DNA from: Streptomyces spongiicola
GTDB lineage: Bacteria; Actinomycetota; Actinomycetes; Streptomycetales; Streptomycetaceae
Length of the DNA: 64,000 nt
NCBI RefSeq assembly: GCF_003122365.1
Contig: NZ_CP029254.1
Span: 5,047,501-5,111,500, forward strand
Direction of reading: 5' to 3'
The position numbers and the translations under genes are program-made. Below, one piece after another: positions 37,550 through 48,100 of the stretch (positions within the stretch are counted from its first letter, which is position 1; each line of letters begins with the position of its first letter). The notes below the pieces were generated by a model. That model was not told where the DNA came from, searched no databases, and worked only from the letters and a program-made list of their open reading frames with translations.

Positions 37550-37689
37550 CCCGGGGGGTGATGTGGCGTCGCTGCTTGCGCCTCCTCGGTCAGGGGCCGA
37601 GGGGTGCGCTGTGTGCTTCGTCGAGCAGGCACCTCGGCAGGGGTTGAGTTCGAGCGAGCCCGGCCCCTTCTGTGTTCCCGTGCTGACTG

Positions 37690-37878
37690 GTGCCGGATTC
37701 CAGTTGGCCCGTGGCGGGCTGAGCTTGTCGAGATCCAGGCTGATCTCGAAAGGCACAGGGCGCTTCAGGGTGCCCCGGAAGATGCCGGCAGGCGCGTAGA
37801 CGCCGGTCGGTCCGTCGAGTTCATAGGCGTGGACGACGGGGAGGCCGCCCTCGTCCTCGATGCACCACGGGGCCGCGG
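37690..37878 (-). pseudogene. Remnant resembling the C-terminus of a Uma2-type nuclease
   Basis: On the minus strand one frame reads PWCIEDEGGLPVVHAYELDG and then FRGTLKRPVPFEISLDLDKL, the usual end of Uma2/DUF820 PD-(D/E)XK proteins. The codons have normal coding bias. Upstream (37880-37960) the similarity stops in G-rich sequence with no start or catalytic core, and the frame runs past the expected end. It is probably a truncated copy; the family call is by eye. Confidence 0.4.
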
Positions 37879-38221
37879 GTGTGGCACGTTGGGGCGGGGG
37901 AAGGGGGTGCGACCGGAGGGGCGGGGTGGGGGGAACCTCATACGATCTTTATGTGACGTGCATCACCGGTGCTCCGCCCGGTTCGCTCATGGCGAGTGAT
38001 CGAATCGGATAGACGGGCTCCGGTACGTGGTTCACGGCTCCGGATGAAGTGGGCATGCCGGGCGGACGGTGGGCGGGTGTGCCGCTGATCTTCGGTTCGG
38101 CCGTTGCTCCCTGTCATCAAGGCCGGTTGGTGCCCCAGGGTGAGCGGATCCGTCGAACCTTGACGGAAGCACACGGGTGACGTTGACTCGACCCCCGCTG
38201 TGACCAGCCGGTGACCACGGG

Positions 38222-41200
38222 GTGGGGGATATGGGAACGGGGAGGGCGCCTCGGTGCGCCCGGAGACAGTTGGTCGGTGCTGCCGCGGTCGCGGTTTCCG
38301 CGCTGTTGGCCGCGACGGTGCTCACGGTGCCCGTTGCCCGGGCGGCTGAAGGCTCCACCTGGGACGCGCGGGCCGCGTCGCCCGGGGGCGGAAGCGCACA
38401 GCAGGGCGAGGGGCGGACGGCGCTTGCCGAGGCCGAGGAGTCGGGGGAGCGCGTCGAGGTTGCCGGTGAGCGGTCGGAGCGTTCGACCGTGTACGCCAAC
38501 CCGGACGGCTTCACGTTCACTCTGGAGGAGTCGGCGGTCCCGGTGCGGGTGGCCGAGCCCGGCGGAGGATGGCAGGCGCCGGACGCCACGCTGATTCGGC
38601 GTCAGGACGGGTCGGTGGCGCCGAAGGCGGCAGCAGTGCAGATGGTGCTTTCCGGTGGTGGGGACAAGAGTCCGCTGGTGTCGATCGCCGATGCGGGCCG
38701 GTCGTTGGCGCTGGCCTGGCCCGGGCAGCTTCCGTCGCCGGAGTTGGACGGGGCGAGCGCGCTGTACCGGGAGGTGCTGCCGGATGTGGACCTGAAGGTC
38801 ACGGCGACACCGGAGAGTTTCCAGCATGTGCTCGTCGTCAAGACGCCTGAGGCAGCGGCCGACCCGAGGCTGAAGAAGCTGACCTTCGGGCTCACGTCTC
38901 GAGGGTTGTCGGTCCGCAAGGGCCTGGCGGGCAGTCTGGCCGCGGTCGACGCGGACGGCAGGACCGTCTTCCGCGCTCCGCCGGCACAGATGTGGGACTC
39001 GGCCGGAAAGGCGAAAGCAGCACAGCCGGCGACCCCGCAGCGGAAGTCCGCACTGCTTGGGGCGGCAGGGGCCGGTCCGGTCGCTTCCATGAAGCAGTCC
39101 GATTCACCCGCGGACGAGGCGGAGGTCGCCGAGTCCGGGAAGGGGCTGGAGCCCGGTCAGGGCGACAAGGTCGTCAGGATGGACGTGCAGTTGGGCAAGG
39201 ACGCCCTGACGGTGGTGCCCGACCCGGACATGCTGACCAAGACTCCGGCGTCGGCGTTCCCGCTGTTCATCGACCCGACGGTGACGTGGGGGGAGTCGGA
39301 GCGGACGCTGCTGCGCAGCGATGGCTATGAGTCCTACAACTGGTCCAACGGGGACGACGGCCTGGGCAAGGGCGTCGGCAAGTGCGGTACGTGGGGCGGG
39401 TACTACTGCGGACCGGGCTATGTGCAGCGGCTGTACTTCGAGTTCTCCCCGGAGAACCTCAAGGGCAAGAACGTGCTGGACGCGACGTTCCGGGTGACCG
39501 AGCCGTGGGCGTTCCAGTGCGATCCGCGCTGGGTCGATCTGGTGCGTACGAACAACATCTCCTCCTCCACCACCTGGGCGTCCCGTCCCGGGAGGCTGGA
39601 CCTGATGGGCGATCGGCATGTGTCCGCTGGGCGGGGTTCGCTGTGCGATCCGGACTCCCCGGACGCGCCGATCGAGTTCAACGACAACCCGGCCGAGTCG
39701 GATGAGAACCTCACTCCGACGGTCAGGAGCTTCGCGGCGGGCAAGTTCTCCCGGCTGACCCTGGAGATCCGCGCGCATGACGAGTCGGACACATCGGCGT
39801 GGAAGCGGTTCAAGAACGACGCGGTGCTCTCGGTGAAGTACGTGGGGCTGCCGGCGCTTCCCGCGGAGGTCGGGCTGGTCGCCGGATCGGGCCTGGTGTG
39901 CTCGACGAACGAGAACGACCCGGCCGTCGTCTCCGACCCGACTCCGCTGGTGACGGGCAAGCCGAAGACCGCCGTGGGCGGCTCACCGGGGGCGAACCTG
40001 CGGATCCGGTGGCGCACGGACCGGTGGAACGGATCGTCCTGGGTGACGGCCCACACGGATGTCGACAGCCCCACCTCCGGGTACGTCGGGAACCTGGTCA
40101 AGCAGTCCAGGAGCCTGCCGACCCTGTCCGAGGGGACGAAGTACCGGCTGAAGGCGCTGACCCTGTCGTACTACGAGGACGGCTCGAACCGGCTCAACAC
40201 CGGCTACACCACGCCGTGCTACTTCACCGTCGACCCCACCGCGCCGAAGGCCCCCGAGATCACGGTCGGCAGCCCGTACACCGAGTGCACGCCCAACGCG
40301 TGCGCCTCGGGAGGCGGCCCCGGCAAGCGGGGCACGTTCACCTTCCGCCCGGCCGACGGGGACACCACGAACGTCGCCTACCAGTACCGCCTCACCGACG
40401 GCGCGGCCTGGAGCGACGCCGAGAAGGTCTGCAAGTCCGGTACACCGGTCTTCGTGTGCGAGGTCGCTCCTCCTACCTCGGGCTACGTGATCGGGTGGCA
40501 GGCGGCGATCACCCCTGACCGCTCGGGGACGTTTCGGCTGTATGCGCGGGCGAAGGACGAGGTGGGTCGCTGGGGAGCCCAGCAGGTCGTCGACTTCCTG
40601 GTCGCCGCGGGTGAGGGGCCGGTCGGACGCTGGCACTTCGACGAGGCCGGCGGTCCGGCCGTCGACTCGGCCACGGCCGGCGGGGCGAGCCGTCATGACG
40701 CCACGCTCGCCGGTACCGCGGTCCGCGACGACCGAGGCCGCCGCGGACTGCTCACGCACGACGCCGACGGCGTCCCGTTGGAGACGCCGGTGACCGACCG
40801 GGGACTCATGCTGGACGGCAGCGGCGCGTACGCCGCCACGAGTGGGCCCGTGCTGGAGACCCGGTCGGCCTATACGGTCTCCGCGTGGGCCCGGCTGGGA
40901 AGTAACGCCCAAGACGGGATCGTCCTCTCCCAAGACGGCGCGAACTACAGTTCACTCCTCCTCTGGTACGAGAAGTCCTACGACACCTGGGTGTTCGGCG
41001 TGAAGGAGAAGGACGAGGACAACGGGCAGGCTTACTTCGGTGTGCAGGCGAAGGTCCCGGCTACCGTCAATGCCTGGACGCATCTCGCCGGCAGCTACGA
41101 CCCGGCCACCCAGGAACTCCGCTTCTATGTCAACGGTGTGCTGCAAAGTACGCGTACCGTTCCTGGCTCCTGGTCCTCGACAGGCCCGTTCAACATGGGC

Positions 41201-42028
41201 CGCTACCTGTGGGCGGGTAAGCGCTACTGGGCCTTCGACGGTTCGATCGACGAGGTGGCAGCCTGGCAGCGGAAGCTGAGCGACGCGGAGGTCGCCGACG
41301 AGGCGAGGCTCCTGACGTCGGAGGGCTTCGCGGGGGCGGAGCTGATCGCGGACTGGTCCGCCGCCGGTGCCTCGGGCACCACGGTCGCCGACACGACCTC
41401 CGGCTACGGCAGGGCGCTCTCCCTGTCCGGAGGGGCGGCCATCAAGGACGGTGAGATCGTGCTCGACGGCGTGGATGACGCCGCCACGGCGACCGGCCCG
41501 CTCGTGGACGACACGGGATCCTTCACCGTCACTACGCTGGCCGCCCTGGACGGGGCCGCGCTCGCGAAGAACGACGTGGGCTACACCGGGCAGGTCCTCG
41601 GCCAGCGCACGGCGGACGGCTCTGCCTGGGGCTTCTGGTACCAGCTGACCGGTAAGGACACCGTGCTGGACGAGGAGACACTCGAAGACCGCACCGTGCC
41701 GGTCGGCAAGTGGCATTTCGGGCGGCTCAACGCCGACGGCACCTTCTCCTCGGTCGTCTCCGACGAGGTCGCTGAACTGGACGGGCTGGTGCGTCTGACC
41801 GGGCTCCATGACGCCCAGGCGGGAACGATCAGTCTCCATCTGGGCCACAACCAGACCGGCGATGCGCAGGTGTTCACGGCCAAGACCGGTTCGGGTGACT
41901 TCGCGATCGGCAAGGGCTTCACCTCGGGCGGCTGGAAGCACTACCTGCCTGCCCGGATCGCGGAAGTACGACTGTGGGCGGGTGCGATGGCCAGCCCGGA
42001 GCAGATCGAGACGCGCGTGGGCGACTGA
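38222..42028 (+). CDS. Secreted LamG-domain protein
   Basis: A 1268-residue exported protein. A signal peptide (residues 5-42, ending near ARAAEG) precedes a region ending in FPLFIDPTVTWGESERTLLRSDGY and a DNRLRE-like beta domain (about 350-540). Fibronectin-like segments follow (to about 790). Two concanavalin-type LamG domains come last: GPVGRWHFDEAGG to NMGRYLWAGKRYWAFDGSIDEVAAWQ, and a second to IAEVRLWAGAM. It starts at GTG 38222 or ATG 38231. It lies 111 bases before the RHS gene; such pairs recur in streptomycetes and probably act together outside the cell. Confidence 0.87.
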   Translation: MGDMGTGRAPRCARRQLVGAAAVAVSALLAATVLTVPVARAAEGSTWDARAASPGGGSAQQGEGRTALAEAEESGERVEVAGERSERSTVYANPDGFTFTLEESAVPVRVAEPGGGWQAPDATLIRRQDGSVAPKAAAVQMVLSGGGDKSPLVSIADAGRSLALAWPGQLPSPELDGASALYREVLPDVDLKVTATPESFQHVLVVKTPEAAADPRLKKLTFGLTSRGLSVRKGLAGSLAAVDADGRTVFRAPPAQMWDSAGKAKAAQPATPQRKSALLGAAGAGPVASMKQSDSPADEAEVAESGKGLEPGQGDKVVRMDVQLGKDALTVVPDPDMLTKTPASAFPLFIDPTVTWGESERTLLRSDGYESYNWSNGDDGLGKGVGKCGTWGGYYCGPGYVQRLYFEFSPENLKGKNVLDATFRVTEPWAFQCDPRWVDLVRTNNISSSTTWASRPGRLDLMGDRHVSAGRGSLCDPDSPDAPIEFNDNPAESDENLTPTVRSFAAGKFSRLTLEIRAHDESDTSAWKRFKNDAVLSVKYVGLPALPAEVGLVAGSGLVCSTNENDPAVVSDPTPLVTGKPKTAVGGSPGANLRIRWRTDRWNGSSWVTAHTDVDSPTSGYVGNLVKQSRSLPTLSEGTKYRLKALTLSYYEDGSNRLNTGYTTPCYFTVDPTAPKAPEITVGSPYTECTPNACASGGGPGKRGTFTFRPADGDTTNVAYQYRLTDGAAWSDAEKVCKSGTPVFVCEVAPPTSGYVIGWQAAITPDRSGTFRLYARAKDEVGRWGAQQVVDFLVAAGEGPVGRWHFDEAGGPAVDSATAGGASRHDATLAGTAVRDDRGRRGLLTHDADGVPLETPVTDRGLMLDGSGAYAATSGPVLETRSAYTVSAWARLGSNAQDGIVLSQDGANYSSLLLWYEKSYDTWVFGVKEKDEDNGQAYFGVQAKVPATVNAWTHLAGSYDPATQELRFYVNGVLQSTRTVPGSWSSTGPFNMGRYLWAGKRYWAFDGSIDEVAAWQRKLSDAEVADEARLLTSEGFAGAELIADWSAAGASGTTVADTTSGYGRALSLSGGAAIKDGEIVLDGVDDAATATGPLVDDTGSFTVTTLAALDGAALAKNDVGYTGQVLGQRTADGSAWGFWYQLTGKDTVLDEETLEDRTVPVGKWHFGRLNADGTFSSVVSDEVAELDGLVRLTGLHDAQAGTISLHLGHNQTGDAQVFTAKTGSGDFAIGKGFTSGGWKHYLPARIAEVRLWAGAMASPEQIETRVGD

Positions 42029-42139
42029 CGGACCGAGTGCGGGCAGCAGCGCGTGGCTGCTGCCTGCTCCGCGGCCGCGAGCGGCCGCAGCGACGACCTT
42101 TTGTGGACCTTGCACTTCCGGACGGGTGGGGCGGAACCG

Positions 42140-45100
42140 ATGGCTGTTGGCATAGGCACTACAAGCAGGACTCCTCGCAGTGCGCGTCGAGGTCGAAGAC
42201 AGCTGCTGATCCATTCCCTGGCCTTGGCGCTGATCGCCCCTCTGGGCGTGGCGGCGGCCGCGCCGACCGTGAACGCCGCGGGTGGTCTGGGCCGGCCCGA
42301 ACTCCCCGAACAGCGGGTCAGCAAGGTCAGGCCGGTCGACTCGCTGGGGGCGAAGGAGGCTCGCGAGAGGGTCGCAAGGGACAGGAAGGCCAACGCCGCG
42401 CAGGCCCGGCGCGCTCTGGCGGAACAGAAGGGCACTTGGCCCCGGCAGGGCAAGGCGACCGTCAAGCTCACCCGCGGCAAGGCGGGCAAGGCCGGTCCGG
42501 GCGGCGTTCCGGTCTCGGTGACGGTGGCGCCCGGCAAGCGGGCCGGGACGACGGCGCCCGCGCCGTCCGAAGCCCGGATCACGGTCCTGGACCAGAAGGC
42601 CGCGCAGAAGGCCGGCGTCACGGGTGTCGTGCTGACCGCAGACGCTGATGCCGCGGGTGAGGCCGACCTCACCGTCGACTACTCCGGCTTCGCCTCCAAG
42701 CTGGGCGGCGGCTGGGCGCAGCGTCTGCGGTTGGTGCAGCTTCCCGCGTGTGCCCTGACCACGCCGCAGAAGCCCGCCTGCCGCAAGCAGACCCCGCTGA
42801 AGTCGCAGAACGACGTCCGTGGACAGTCGGTCTCAGCCCAGGTGACGCTGCCCGAGAGCGCAGGCGGTGTCTCGACGCAGCTCGCCTTCGCGGCCACGGG
42901 CGCGGCGACGGTTCTGGCCGTGACGGCGACCGGTTCCGGATCCGGTGAGTCTCCTTCGGGCACGGGCGACTACTCGGCGACGCCGTTGTCGGAGTCCTCC
43001 GCCTGGCAGGCCGGCGGCAATTCGGGCGCGTTCACCTGGAGCTACGACTTCACCATGCCGCCCGCGGCCGCCGGCCCTGTGCCGACGCTGTCGCTCTCCT
43101 ACGACTCGGGCAGCATCGACGGCCGTACCGCGAGCACCAACAACCAGGGAACCTCGGTCGGTGAGGGCTTCTCCCTGACCGAGTCCTACATCGAGCGCAC
43201 CTACGGCTCCTGTGATGACGACGGCCACAAGGACGTCTTCGATCGCTGCTGGAAGTACGACAACGCCCGGCTGGTCCTCAACGGCAAGTCCTCCCGGCTG
43301 GTGAAGGACGGCGACGGCACCTGGCGGCTGGAAGGGGACGACGCCTCCAAGGTGGTCCGCTCCACGGGCGCCGACAACGGTGACGACGACGGCGAGTATT
43401 GGACCGTCATCACCGGCAACGGCACCAGGTACGTCTTCGGACGGGACAAGCTCGACGGCGCCACCACTCAGCGCACCAACTCCACTTGGACGACGCCGGT
43501 CTTCGGTGACGATTCCGGCGAACCGGGTTACTCGAAGGGCACCAGCTTCTCCGGCCGGTCACTGGACCAGGCATGGCGCTGGAATCTCGACTATGTCGAG
43601 GACGTTCACGGCAACGCCTCCACCTACTGGTACGCCAAGGAGACCAATTACTACAAGAAGAACAAGTCCGCCACCGCCAATGCCTCCTACGACCGCGGCG
43701 GCTATCTGAAGGAGATCACGTACGGTCTGCGCAAGGGCGCGCTCTTCACCGACGACGCCGACGCGAAGGTCACGTTCGGATACGCCGAGCGGTGCACCGC
43801 GGCGGACTGCACCTCGCTGACCGAGAAGACCTCGGACAACTGGCCTGACGTTCCGTTCGACGCGATCTGCTCCAACGGGGACGACGAGTGCCTGGGGTCC
43901 GCGCCGTCGTTCTTCTCCCGCAAACGCCTCACCGCAGTGAACACCTACTCCTGGTCCGCTGCCGGCAGCACGTTCGAGCCGGTGGACTCCTGGGCCCTGA
44001 CCCAGAAGTACCTGGACGGCGGCGACATCGGCGACACCAGCGACCACGTCCTGACCCTCCAGTCCCTCAAGCAGACCGGAAAGACAGCCGCGACGGACAT
44101 CGCACTGAACCCGATCTCGTTCACCTACCAGATGCGGCCCAACCGGGTCGATGCCACCGACGACATCCTGCCGCTCACCAGGCCCCGCATCTCCACCGTC
44201 ACCTCGGAGACCGGAGCGATCACCACGGTGACTCTCTCCGCGCCGGAGTGCGTGCGCGGCGAGGTCACCGGCGCGGCCGAGGACACCAACACCCGCAACT
44301 GCTACCCGCAGTACTGGAACATCAACGGCGCCGAGAACGCCTCGGTGGACTGGTTCCACAAATACCGGGTCCTCGCCGTCACGGTCTCCGACCCGGCCGG
44401 GCAGAACGACACCGTCGAGCACGCATACGAATACGCCGGCGCGGCCTGGCACCACAGCGACGACCCCTTCACACCGAAGGACGAGCGGACCTGGTCCGAC
44501 TGGCGCGGCTACCGCCAGGTGACGGCGTACTCCGGCGCGAAGGACACCACCCGCTCCAAGACCGTCTCCCTCTACCTGCAGGGCATGCACGGGGACAAGA
44601 AGAAGGATGGCACCACCAAGAGCGTCTCCCTGGCACCTCTGTCGGCCCCGAGTCTCGGCATGTCGACCATCCAGGACAGCAACCAGTACGCCGGCCAACT
44701 GCGGGAGAAGGTCACCTACGACGGCGCCACCGCCATCAGCGCCGAGGCTTACGAGCCGTGGTCGAAGGAGACCGCACGCCAGACCGGCGTACCCGATGCC
44801 GGCGACCACGTCGCCCGGTTCGTCCGCACCAAGTCGACCACCACCTACACCTATCTGACGGTCCCGAAGTCCTGGCGCGCCCGCACGGTCACCACCGGCT
44901 ACGACGACTACGGCATGCCGTCCACGGTCGAAGACCGCGGCGACGACGCCAAGACCGGCGACGAGACCTGCACGAACACCTGGTACGCCCGCAACGACAC
45001 CGCAGGGCTGACCACACTCGTTTCCCGCACACGGGTGGTGGGCAAGGCGTGCGGCGTGGCCGACAGCGGGCTGGACCTGCCCGCGGACTCCTCCCGCCGC

Positions 45101-48100
45101 GGCGACGTACTCTCCGACACGGCCACCGCCTACGACGGCGCCACCACCTGGTCGCCGACGATGAAGCCGACCAAGGGCCTGGCGACGTGGACCGGCCGTG
45201 CCGAGGCATACGGTGCCACGGGGGCAGTGACTTGGCAGAAGACCGGCACCACCGCGTACGACGTGCTGGGCCGCCTGCTGTCCGTAGCCAACGCTGACGG
45301 GAAGGCGACCAGCACCGCCTACACACCGGCCGAGGCCGGGCCGCTGACCAAGACGATCGTCACCGACCCCAAGGGCTTCAGGAAGGTCAACTTCCTTGAC
45401 CACCGGCGCGGGTTGCCGGAGCGTGTCTACGACGCGAACCTGAAGAAGACCGAGCTGGTACACGACGCTCTCGGCCGCCTGACCGAGGTGTGGCTGCCCA
45501 ACCGGAACAAGGCCGCCGGCTACAGCGCCAACAGCAAGTTCGCCTACCACCTCAGCAACACCGGGCAGTCCTGGGTGTCGACCTCCACGCTGAAGAAGGA
45601 CGGCACCACCTACAACACCAGCTACGCGATCGCCGACTCCCTGCTGCGGCCGCTGCAGACCCAGTCACCGACCCCGCAGGGCGGCCGGCTGCTGACCGAC
45701 ACCCGCTACGACTCCCGCGGCCTGGCGTATGAGACGTACGCCGACATCTTCGACACCACCTCCACCCCGAACGGCACCTACACCCGCGCCGAGCACGGGG
45801 AGGCGCCCACCCAGACCGGGACCGTCTTCGACGGAGTGGGACGGGCCACCACGAACACGCTGTACGTGTACGGCGTCAAGAAGTGGTCCACCCCCACCGG
45901 CTACACCGGCGACTCCACCGCTACCACCGCGCTCCAGGGCGGCAGCGCCACCCGGACCATCACCGACGCCCGCGGCCAGACCGTCGAGACCCGCGAATAC
46001 GCGGGCGCCGACCCCGCCGACACCCAGTACGGCTCCGGCCTGGGCGCCTCGTACACGTCCACGAAGTTCGCCCACACGTTGGACGGTAAGCAGACCTCCA
46101 TCACCGGCCCGGACGGCGCCAAGTGGACTTACGGCTACGACCTGTTCGGCCGCCAGACCAGCGCGGACGACCCGGACAAGGGCACGGCGACCACTGTCTT
46201 CAATGCACTTGACCAGGCCGTCAAGTCCACCGACTCGCGCGGCAAATCGGTCCTGACCGACTACGACGAGCTCGGCCGACCGATCGGTACCTGGTCCGGC
46301 ACGAAGACCGACGCCAACAAGCTCACCGCCCACACCTACGACACCCTGCTCAAGGGCCTCCCCGTCACCGCCACCCGCTACGTCGGCGGCAAGACCGGCC
46401 AGGCATACGCCAAGACCGTCACCGCCTACGACAGTCTGTCCCGGCCGGTGGGATCCACGCTCCAGCTCCCGGCCGACGACCCGCTGGTGAAGGCAGGCGC
46501 CCCGGCGACGCTGGAGTACTCCAGCTACTACAACATCGACGGCACCCTGCAGAACAGCAAAGAGCCGGCCATGGGCGGCCTGGAATCGGAGATCATCGGA
46601 TACGGGTACGACAACCTGGGCAACGTCACCTCCATCGGCGGCTCCACCGGATACCTGCTCGACGTGGACTACTCCGCTCTCGGCCAGGCCCAGCAGCTCA
46701 CCCTCGGCACGGCCAGCGTCGCGGGACACAAGAAGACCTACGTCACCAACACGTACGAGGAGGGAACCGGCCGTCTGACTCGCAGCCATGTCACGGACCA
46801 GACCCACCCGTACATGCTGCAGGACCTGAACTACACCTTCGACGAGGCCGGCAACGTCACCTCGATCGCCGACCCGACCACTCTCGGGGGCACGTCTTCG
46901 GCCGAGACCCAGTGCTTCACCTACGACGGGCACCGCCGCCTGTCCGAGGCCTGGACCCCCGCCTCACACAAGTGCAGCGACGCCCGCAACGCGTCCAGCC
47001 TGTCCGGCCCCGCGCCCTACTGGACCAGCTACACCTACAACCAGGCCGGCCAGCGCACCGAGGAGACGATCCACAAGACCGGCGGTGACACCAAGACCAC
47101 CTACTGCTACCAGGGCAACCAGCCCCACACCCTCACCGGCACCAGCACCAAGGCCGACTGCACCAACCCCGAGCGGGCCTACGGCTACGACGCCACCGGC
47201 AACACCACCAAACGCCCCGGCAAGACCGGGAACCAGGACCTCGCCTGGTCCGAAGAGGGCAAACTCGCCAAGCTCACCGAATCCGGCAAGTCCACCGACT
47301 ACCTCTACGACGCCGACGGCACCCTGTTGATCCGCGCGACAGCGGGCGGCGAGCGGATCCTGTACGCCGGAGCCACCGAACTCCACCTCCGCGCCAACGG
47401 CACCACCTGGGCCCAGCGCCACTACACCGCAGGCGACCTCACCGTCGCCGTCCGAACCAACGCAAGCGGCACCAACAAGCTCACCTACCTCACCGGCGAC
47501 CACCACGGCACCCGGAACCTGGCCATCTCCACCGACAGCGCCCAGACCTTCGGCAAGCGGTACTCCACCCCCTTCGGCGCAGAACGCGGCACCCCCACCG
47601 GCACCACCTGGCCCGACGACAAGGGTTTCCTCGGCAAGACCGACGACAAGACCACCGGGCTCACCCACATCGGCGCCCGTCAATACGACTCCGCCATCGG
47701 CCAGTTCCTCAGCGCCGACCCGCTGCTCAGCCTCGGCCAGCCCGGCTCGCTGAACGGCTACAGCTACGCCAACCAAAACCCCAAGACCGCCAGCGACCCG
47801 ACCGGCCTGGAAAGCTGCTACCCCGTCAACTGCTCTGGCAGCAACGGAACCTATGGCGAATACAAACCACCCAAACGACCCAACACCGCTGTCTCCGGAG
47901 GAAATCCAGGAAGCCCCGGAAACTCCGGATCTTACGTACCCTATTCTCCAGGCCAGAAGAAGAAGACCCTTGCCGACTCAAGTAAAGGCCGCTACAACGT
48001 CTACGGCCACCAGGGGCGCAATTCCTACGGCCCCAACCACGTCTACACCCAGGCCCAATGGGACGCTGATCATGGCCGTGCCCAGCGCCTCCAAGGTCAG

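Noticed and set aside
43559-46933. Large minus-strand frames (663 and 422 residues) within the RHS gene
   Set aside because: They are Gly/Val/Arg-rich mirror images of YD-repeat coding sequence; no motif and no promoter.
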